The notes beneath the pieces are model-generated. The model was not told the DNA's origin. It was given only the letters and a program-made list of their open reading frames with translations, and ran no database searches. A DNA stretch of 64,000 bases from NCBI GenBank assembly GCA_947566645.1, contig CANOKL010000002.1:62001-126000 (forward strand), in the 5' to 3' direction. Below are positions 58,459-64,000 of this stretch, one piece after another. Numbering within the stretch: the stretch's first letter is position 1; the number at the start of each line of letters is the position of its first letter. The translations under genes and the position numbers were made by a program. The DNA comes from an uncultured Lachnospiraceae bacterium. Its GTDB lineage: Bacteria; Bacillota; Clostridia; Lachnospirales; Lachnospiraceae.

Positions 58459-60010
58459 GCTGGGAATTGACGTTGGAGGAACGAACACAGACGCGGTTCT
58501 GATTGACGAGAACCTTCATGTCGCAGCGGACATCAAGTATCCGACCTCAGGAGACATTTACGATGGAATTCTGGGAGCGCTGAGGGAAGTTCTTGCAGTG
58601 TCCGGAATAAACCGGGAGGAAATTGGACAGGCCATGCTTGGCACCACCCAGTGCACCAATGCAATTGTGGAACGTAAAAATCTTGCGCCCATCGGGATTC
58701 TGCGCATTGGAGCACCGGCAACCCTGGGGATTCCTCCTATGGTGGACTGGGCGGAAGAAGTCAGCAGCATAGCCGCAGGCACAGCCATAGTGGGAGGCGG
58801 CTTTGAATACGACGGGAAGGAGCTTGCACCCTTTGACCGGGAGGCTGCCGCACGGTTTTTCAGGGAGATGAAGGAACAGGGTGTGAAATCCATCGCTATT
58901 TCCTGCGTATTTTCCACAGTGCGCAGCGAGCACGAGCTGGAGGCGGCAGCGCTGTGCCGTGAGATTATGGGTGAGGATGTCCATATATCCATTTCCAGTG
59001 AGATCGGTTCCATGGGACTTATTGAAAGAGAAAATGCCACCATTTTAAATGCCGCCCTCTGGAAGGTGGCGCAGCAGTTTACAGAAGGGTTTGCCAGAAG
59101 CCTTGCTAAGGAAGGGATTGTAAATGCAGACATCTACCTGTCGCAGAATGACGGTACGCTCATGACCATGGAACATGCAAGGAAGTATCCCATTCTCACG
59201 GTCGCCTGCGGCCCCACCAATTCCATCCGCGGAGCCAGTTATCTGAGCGGACTAAAGGATGCAATCGTGGTGGATGTAGGTGGAACCACCACAGATTTCG
59301 GTGTGATACAGAACAGCTTTCCGCGGGAATCCAGTGTGGCAGTGACCATCGGCGGCGTGCGTACCAATTTCCGCATGCCGGATATTATATCCATAGGCCT
59401 GGGAGGAGGATCCATAGTAAGAGAGCATGAAGATGGCAGGATTACCGTAGGCCCGGACAGCGTAGGCTATGAGATCACAGAAAAAGCAATGGTATTCGGC
59501 GGCCCGGTCATGACTGCAACAGACATCGCAGTAAGATTAAAACTGGCAGAGCTCGGAGATGCCGCAAGGGTGGAGCAGATTCCCCTCCCATTTGCAGAAA
59601 AAGCAATGGAGGTGATACGAGATAAAATCGAAGAAGGCATTGATACCATGAAGGTTACAGGTGCGGACTGCCAGGTGGTTCTGGTAGGCGGCGGCTCCAT
59701 TATCCTCCCCGAAAAGATCAAGGGAGCATCCGCCGTGAAAAAGCCGGAACATTTCGGATGCGCAAATGCAATCGGCTCCGCTATCTCCAAAGTAAGCGGG
59801 ACACTGGAAAAACTGATTAATTATGACGAGATGCCAAGAGACGAAGCACTCGCCCGGGCAAAAGACGAAGCAAAAGAACTGGCAGCGGCCGCAGGCGCAG
59901 TACCAGGGACGATCGAAATCATCGAGGTCGAAGACGTGCCCCTGGCATACTATCCGGGGAACACAAACCGCGTAAAGATAAAAGCCGCAGGCGAGTTGGG
60001 GACAGGGTAA
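58451..60010 (+). CDS. Hydantoinase/oxoprolinase family protein (HyuA-like)
   Basis: A 519-residue protein of the HyuA/oxoprolinase A type with an ASKHA ATPase fold. GIDVGGTNTDAVLID at the N-terminus and VVDVGGTTTDFGVI in the middle are the two phosphate motifs; SIGLGGGSIV and VLVGGGSIILP are also typical. It is the short form of about 520 residues that pairs with DUF917 rather than with HyuB. The ATG at 58451 has AGGAGGAATT upstream. The last residues, ELGTG, come from a GGGGACAGGG repeat arm. Confidence 0.88.
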   Translation: MYKLGIDVGGTNTDAVLIDENLHVAADIKYPTSGDIYDGILGALREVLAVSGINREEIGQAMLGTTQCTNAIVERKNLAPIGILRIGAPATLGIPPMVDWAEEVSSIAAGTAIVGGGFEYDGKELAPFDREAAARFFREMKEQGVKSIAISCVFSTVRSEHELEAAALCREIMGEDVHISISSEIGSMGLIERENATILNAALWKVAQQFTEGFARSLAKEGIVNADIYLSQNDGTLMTMEHARKYPILTVACGPTNSIRGASYLSGLKDAIVVDVGGTTTDFGVIQNSFPRESSVAVTIGGVRTNFRMPDIISIGLGGGSIVREHEDGRITVGPDSVGYEITEKAMVFGGPVMTATDIAVRLKLAELGDAARVEQIPLPFAEKAMEVIRDKIEEGIDTMKVTGADCQVVLVGGGSIILPEKIKGASAVKKPEHFGCANAIGSAISKVSGTLEKLINYDEMPRDEALARAKDEAKELAAAAGAVPGTIEIIEVEDVPLAYYPGNTNRVKIKAAGELGTG

Positions 60011-60053
60011 AATGAATCTGGGACGGGGCATTTTTAAAAATGCCCCGTCCCCA
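59996..60053. repeat. GGGGACGGGG palindrome, copy 3, with an extra half-copy
   Basis: GGGACGGGGCATTTTT (60020-60035) and its exact complement (60036-60051) form the palindrome. A degenerate arm TTGGGGACAGGGTAA precedes it at 59996-60010. The element lies between convergent genes and holds the stop codons of both: TAA at 60008-60010 on the plus strand and TAA at 60036-60034 on the minus strand. Confidence 0.88.
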
Positions 60054-61527
60054 ACTCTACGAGCCCGATTTCCAGGTCCTGATCCGTAAATTCGCTGTCT
60101 CCATTCATGCTCAGGTACATCTTGTCCAGCTCGTCTTCATTGACCAGCCACGCAAGGCGTACAGTTACGGTTTCCCCAGGTTTGATTTCTGTAATATAAT
60201 TTTTGGGATTCTTGTTGCCTGGGACATCGCTATAGGGCATGTCGGACACGCCAGGGGTGCATACTGTATGCTCATTTTCAACGTAGTCGCAGGTTTCGTC
60301 TGTGCGGTCGAAGATCTTATAGGAAGCGCCTTCCTTGATGATTGGGACGGCATTAATGAAGTAGTGTACATCATGAAGGGCCGTGTTGCCGGTGTTGGTA
60401 TATTCCGCTTCGGCATACAGGAGTTTTACGGGCTGCTTTTCCGTGCGTACTATTTCGGGCATGGTGTCTGTTCCGTTTCCATTTTTAATGTAGTTCAGGG
60501 TGTCTGATGTGAGTTTGCCGTCCGGTCCTGTCAGGTCTTTCCAACTTTCATAAGTTTCATCCATAATGGCATCTCTGTTGGTGATAAGCGAGAGGTCATC
60601 TTCCACCTGCACTTTGGTTATACATGCTTCCAGGCTGCTGCCTTCAGGGGCTTCGTCAAGGAGGCTGCTAAGGTCGAACTTGTCGCCTACTTGATGAACA
60701 TTCGCCATCTGAGCTTGGTCTGCTTCATAATAGTAATAGTCATCTTCGGCAGGAGCATCGCTTCCTTTTTCATCAGCTTCTTTGCTGAGATTGTTTACTA
60801 TTTCGCTCCAGTGCGTCAGATCTTTTGAGGCAACCATCTTGCCGGTGGGAGCCAGATCAATATTTTCGGCTATTTTTATAAGCTCGTCTTTTTCACCGCG
60901 TCCCCAGGAGCCAAGCATGAGTATCCGGTTTAGTTCCTCATACAGCACGTATAGTTTTCCGTTTCCCCAGTCTTTGTCGGCAGAATATCTGACGCGGATA
61001 TAGACAGCATCGCGTCCGTCTACAGTAAGGGGCTGCGCATCACTTACAAATGACATGGACAAGGGGTCAGCTTTGTCTGCCAGTACAGGCTCGCTTATCC
61101 AGTAGCCGGCATCACGGCTCTGGTTTACGTAGTATTCTTTTTCAGGACTGTAGGTAAAGCCTTCCGGAATATAATTGGCCTCCATCGTCACCTCTTCGAT
61201 CTCTTCTGGCAGCTCCTTTTCAGTGGAAATACGAAGGGTTCTCTGATATTCCTTGTCATTGTTTAAATGCAGCTGGTAGATCCGCTCAGCGGCCAGTACT
61301 GTTCCGCTGATACATAGAATTGCGGCTGCTGCAATTGCGGCAATTTTTTTGAAGGTGAGGGGCTTTCTCTTTTTCCTTTTTAAATGAGTTACAGTGATAT
61401 TGGTGCTTTTCTGTTGTTTTAGAAATTCTAATGTTTCTTCTGTCCGCTTTTTCACTATATCTGGTGCCGCCGTATTTTTATAAATATCGCGTATTTTCTG
61501 TTCATTGCCGTGGTTCTCTGTTTTCAT
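60034..61527 (-). CDS. Anti-sigma-like membrane protein (DUF4179/DUF4367-type)
   Basis: A 497-residue protein with a cytoplasmic N-terminus of about 78 residues, one membrane segment (AAIAAAAILCISGTVLAA) and a large extracytoplasmic domain that includes a DUF4367-like stretch (NYIPEGFTY). Its start overlaps the sigma gene stop by four bases (ATGA), the standard arrangement of an ECF sigma factor and its membrane anti-sigma factor. GIGLVELGTGHF-type ending: the last residues (ELGTGHF) are translated from the palindromic repeat. The signal it senses is unknown. Confidence 0.8.
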   Translation of the reverse strand: MKTENHGNEQKIRDIYKNTAAPDIVKKRTEETLEFLKQQKSTNITVTHLKRKKRKPLTFKKIAAIAAAAILCISGTVLAAERIYQLHLNNDKEYQRTLRISTEKELPEEIEEVTMEANYIPEGFTYSPEKEYYVNQSRDAGYWISEPVLADKADPLSMSFVSDAQPLTVDGRDAVYIRVRYSADKDWGNGKLYVLYEELNRILMLGSWGRGEKDELIKIAENIDLAPTGKMVASKDLTHWSEIVNNLSKEADEKGSDAPAEDDYYYYEADQAQMANVHQVGDKFDLSSLLDEAPEGSSLEACITKVQVEDDLSLITNRDAIMDETYESWKDLTGPDGKLTSDTLNYIKNGNGTDTMPEIVRTEKQPVKLLYAEAEYTNTGNTALHDVHYFINAVPIIKEGASYKIFDRTDETCDYVENEHTVCTPGVSDMPYSDVPGNKNPKNYITEIKPGETVTVRLAWLVNEDELDKMYLSMNGDSEFTDQDLEIGLVELGTGHF

Positions 61528-62009
61528 AAGAATTTTAATACCTCCTTCCGTCCTCTTGCAAGACGTTGCTTTACTGCGTCCTCTGAGATCTCAAGAATCT
61601 GGGAGATTTCCCGGATGCTGTAGCTGTCGCCATAATATAATGCCATAACAATACGGTTCTTCTCGCCAAGATTCTGTATCATTGACTTGAACATAATGTT
61701 TGCCTCCATAGTTTCGGCACCGGGTTCGGGGATCTGCTCCAGACTTTCTGCCGGGCGGCTTTTCCGCAGTATGTCGCTGCATTTGTTGATCAGGATCCGG
61801 ATCATCCAGGTTTTAAAGTACTTTGGTTCTTTTAAATCTTCAAGCTTTTCAAAGCCGGTAAGAAGCGTTTCCTGGATGGCGTCCGCAGCATCCTCATCAT
61901 TGTACAGCCTGCTTCTGGCAACCCGGTAGAGGGAATCCTGGCAGATACGGATCAGTTCGCCATATGCACCGGCATCTCCCTGCTGTGCCTGTTTTACCAA
62001 ATTAATCAT
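61524..62009 (-). CDS. ECF-type RNA polymerase sigma factor
   Basis: A 161-residue sigma-70 family protein with only regions 2 and 4. Region 2 includes DAADAIQETLLTGFEKL and region 4 includes SIREISQILEISEDAVKQRL. The ATG at 62009 is favoured (ATGGAG upstream; the protein then begins MINLVKQAQQGD). It is co-translated with the anti-sigma-like gene, and autoregulation is likely. Confidence 0.92.
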   Translation of the reverse strand: MINLVKQAQQGDAGAYGELIRICQDSLYRVARSRLYNDEDAADAIQETLLTGFEKLEDLKEPKYFKTWMIRILINKCSDILRKSRPAESLEQIPEPGAETMEANIMFKSMIQNLGEKNRIVMALYYGDSYSIREISQILEISEDAVKQRLARGRKEVLKFL

Positions 62010-62121
62010 TTTGTACTGTCTCCATGTTTTCTGAACTGTGATCACTATAATAGCTATTATACTTATTAGATGCAGAAAAAGAGGAAAAAGTGACGAATCA
62101 AAATATTAATTTTTAAAATAA

Positions 62122-62151
62122 TTGTAAGACAGAGGTCTGTTGTTGTATAAT
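62122..62151 (+). promoter_or_regulatory. Promoter of the lipoprotein gene
   Basis: TTGTAA (62122-62127) and TATAAT (62146-62151) with an 18-base spacer. The leader of about 125 bases contains TTCCTGT/ACAGGAA (about 62189-62208), a stem-loop of unknown purpose. Confidence 0.6.
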
Positions 62152-62281
62152 TAGAAAAACAGAGATACTTGTATGGCTGCAGGGGCCGTTCCTGTACCAG
62201 GACAGGAAGACCGTGTGAGTAAGGAACTGTATTAGTTATTTTGTGACAGTGCCTAAGTAGTTGGAAACAGGAGGACACATT

Positions 62282-63709
62282 ATGAAAAACAGGAGCAATG
62301 TGGGATACAAGGCTGCAAGGATATTTCTGGCAGCGGGGGCAGCCGTGCTTTTATTTACAGGCTGTAAAGGAAAGCCTACGGCAGTGGAGATTATGAAGGA
62401 AGCAGTAAAAAATACGAATAAGGCAGAATCATTTTCCGGGAAAATGGTTCTGGATGCGGGAATCGGCATGAAGGAAAGCGGTATGTCCCTGGGGCTTGAT
62501 ATGAATATGGACATGGATATAGAGGCAGTGAAAAAGACAGGGGCCTGCCATCTGAAGGGCGGTGTAAAGACTGGTCTGACGGATATGCAGGTAAATATGG
62601 AAGTGTTCAATGTGCCGGGGGAGGATGAATCCGGATTCGTTACCTATATGAATGTTGCAGATACGTGGACAAAGGCAAAAAGTACTGCAATGGATGAGGA
62701 AAAGAATATTGCCGCCCTTATGAACCTGGAGAGCTATATAAAGAACGGGAGCAGGCTGGAGCTAGAGAAGGATACAAGGAAAGAGGAAGGCGGAGAGGTA
62801 TATGTTATTAAGACATCAGCAGGCGGAAGCGGCCTCGGAAGCGCCGGGGCGATTCTGGGGCGCCTTTTTGGGAATTCTGGAGACGGGTTTGATTTAAAGG
62901 ATGTGGAGATGAATGTAATCTTCAAGATTTACAAAGAAACCATGCTTCCGGAATCCGTTTCTATGACACTTACCGGAGGCGAAGGAGCCGGGCTTGTCAT
63001 TCCGGTACCGGGTAATGCATTAAATGAGGTTTCTTTAAAGAATATAAGCTTTCTCCTTTCCTTTCAGGAATTTGATACGGTTGGGGAGATCCGGGTGCCG
63101 GAAGAAGCACTTGGGGCGCAGTCGGATCCCACAGGTATTATGAGCGGTCTGGAAGAGGAAGTGCCAGAGGAGGAAGTGTCAGGAGAGGAAGATCTGGAAG
63201 AGAATGTGGCGGAAGAACCAGAGCTTCAGAAGGACAGTGAAGGAAACTATATACTGACAGACTGGGAAAATAAAAAGAAGATCGCGATTCCTGCCCGGGA
63301 AGGAATGGAAGTGGACCAGTACTCCACAGATACAAATATTACTTTTTACAAAGACGGGGATCAGTCGTACAGTGCCTCCTATTCGCTGGAAACGCTTTAT
63401 GAAAAAGAGGATGAGGAGTTCTATGCAGGATTCAAGGAGAGCGCAAAAGAGACGTATGAGACAATAGATGGCTACAGTGATATTGAGTATCATAAGAAAA
63501 AGGAAATAAAATCAGGAGACAGGACGATAAAGTATGTAAGTCTTTCTTATACATATGAAGATACGTTATACGAAAATGAGGTCTATGCGTGGACGATTAT
63601 AGATGACGGATCCCTGCTTGCATGCGATATCCGGGAACATCCTGAAAAGAAAGGGGATTATGCCATAGATGAGAGTGTTATCAAGGAGCTTTTTGATGGA
63701 ATTAAGTAA
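62282..63709 (+). CDS. Putative lipoprotein (LolA/DUF6612-like)
   Basis: A 475-residue exported lipoprotein. The lipobox is FTGC at about residue 28. Residues 35-270 resemble the DUF6612/LolA-like lipoproteins of Firmicutes (EIMKEAVKNTNKAESFSGKM). An acidic linker (EEEVPEEEVSGEEDLEE) at about 290-310 leads to a second globular domain of about 150 residues. ACAGGAGGACACATT precedes the ATG. It is divergent from the sigma/anti-sigma pair and could be in that regulon. Confidence 0.75.
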   Translation: MKNRSNVGYKAARIFLAAGAAVLLFTGCKGKPTAVEIMKEAVKNTNKAESFSGKMVLDAGIGMKESGMSLGLDMNMDMDIEAVKKTGACHLKGGVKTGLTDMQVNMEVFNVPGEDESGFVTYMNVADTWTKAKSTAMDEEKNIAALMNLESYIKNGSRLELEKDTRKEEGGEVYVIKTSAGGSGLGSAGAILGRLFGNSGDGFDLKDVEMNVIFKIYKETMLPESVSMTLTGGEGAGLVIPVPGNALNEVSLKNISFLLSFQEFDTVGEIRVPEEALGAQSDPTGIMSGLEEEVPEEEVSGEEDLEENVAEEPELQKDSEGNYILTDWENKKKIAIPAREGMEVDQYSTDTNITFYKDGDQSYSASYSLETLYEKEDEEFYAGFKESAKETYETIDGYSDIEYHKKKEIKSGDRTIKYVSLSYTYEDTLYENEVYAWTIIDDGSLLACDIREHPEKKGDYAIDESVIKELFDGIK

Positions 63710-63761
63710 TGCTGATACATTAAGTATTGACATTTCCCCATATTAGTGGTAAAAATGTACT

Positions 63762-63797
63762 ATGTGGCAGTTGCATAAGGGAATTAGCCTGCCACAT
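63762..63797 (+). terminator. Inverted repeat after the lipoprotein gene
   Basis: ATGTGGCAG (63762-63770) and CTGCCACAT (63789-63797) pair perfectly with an 18-base loop. The following TATAGC is not a T-run, so it is only a candidate terminator. Confidence 0.4.
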
Positions 63798-63819
63798 TAT
63801 AGCAATATGAACAAAGAAG

Positions 63820-63861
63820 GTTATTATTCATATGAGCGGCTCCCAGGCCGTGAATAGTAAC
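63820..63861. repeat. CCGTGAATAGTAAC-family palindrome
   Basis: ATTCATATGAGCGG at the left and CCGTGAATAGTAAC at the right, enclosing CTCCCAGG, as in the copy at 48572-48608 but with a modified left end. It lies directly before the riboswitch. Confidence 0.65.
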
Positions 63862-63870
63862 CAGAGCTTG

Positions 63871-64000
63871 ATAGAGGCGCGGATTTCATGAGTAGCCGGG
63901 AACGACGGTCAGGGGGACTGTTCCCGGGAAAAGGGAAAGCCGCCGAAGAGGTGCTGTACCCCATATATCACCTCTGGGACGTATGCAGAATATGCTGCGG
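63871..64000 (+). ncRNA. Lysine riboswitch (L-box), 5' part, truncated by window end
   Basis: The order of elements matches the L-box: ATAGAGGCGCGGATTT, ATGAGTA, a CCGGGAACG/GTTCCCGGG stem, GGGAAAGCCGCCGAAG, then AGAGGTG/CACCTCT and CTGGGACGTATGCAG. AGAGGCGCGG and GCCGCCGAA are the strongly conserved positions around the lysine pocket. The closing stem and expression platform fall beyond 64000. A lysine or diaminopimelate synthesis or lysine transport gene is expected next. Confidence 0.85.

Noticed and set aside
1..64000. tRNA, rRNA or T-box elements
   Set aside because: No tRNA arm pattern, rRNA segment or T-box core was found on reading the spacers of both strands; weak elements could still be missed by eye.

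Overview
The window reads as chromosome from a spore-forming, amino-acid-fermenting Firmicute, most likely a Lachnospiraceae (Clostridium cluster XIVa) gut-type anaerobe. The support is an alpha/beta-type spore protein, AddA, class 1B PyrD with PyrK, indolepyruvate:ferredoxin oxidoreductase, an ECF-type vitamin S-component, BspA-type leucine-rich repeats, strong AGGAGG ribosome sites and moderate GC. No rRNA, tRNA, CRISPR array, intact transposase or prophage was seen. Genus is not assigned.

Layout. 1-4.7 kb: the addA 3' end, a PadR-led envelope-stress operon (DUF1700, DUF4097, PspC), a type I toxin-antitoxin locus, a small spore protein and a WecG/TagA glycosyltransferase. 4.8-10.1 kb: a CdaR-like regulator, then ftsE-ftsX-murein hydrolase activator-carboxy-terminal protease (septal peptidoglycan splitting). 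10.1-14.2 kb: pyrC-pyrF-pyrK-pyrD, with pyrE separate at 31.4 kb. 14.2-19.5 kb: a leftward iorA-iorB-acyl-CoA ligase operon for aromatic 2-oxoacid oxidation, divergent from an ornithine cyclodeaminase-like gene. 19.6-27.6 kb: an ABC exporter, a DUF2156 protein, an aminotransferase, hisC, a small membrane exporter, a PfkB sugar kinase and DAHP synthase. 27.6-31.4 kb: an Xre regulator, a repeat-rich spacer, and a membrane protein/HTH/lipoprotein cassette. 31.4-38.8 kb: pyrE, small membrane proteins, an M29 aminopeptidase and purE-purM-purN-purD. 38.9-45.4 kb: an RpiR regulator, a chemoreceptor and a secreted GH5 glycosidase with BspA repeats. 45.6-52.9 kb: a GntR regulator, clpC, a conserved small protein, radA, coaBC and a divergent probable pantothenate S-component. 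53-60 kb: a nuclease/transposase remnant, a secreted PPC-like protein, and a PucR-DUF917-hydantoinase cluster. 60-64 kb: an ECF sigma/anti-sigma pair, a lipoprotein, and a lysine riboswitch cut by the window end.

The most unusual content is between genes. Four repeat families recur: (1) a roughly 181-270 bp long-hairpin element, three copies, with a conserved core and outer stems that differ by compensated changes; (2) a 164 bp terminal-inverted-repeat (MITE-like) element, three copies of identical length, each touching a gene's stop codon; (3) a 34-40 bp GGGGACGGGG palindrome, three copies, which supplies the last codons of genes; (4) a family built on CCGTGAATAGTAAC, either as a 37 bp palindrome or as longer forms. 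None has a mobility gene in the window. The long-hairpin family is the best candidate for something undescribed.
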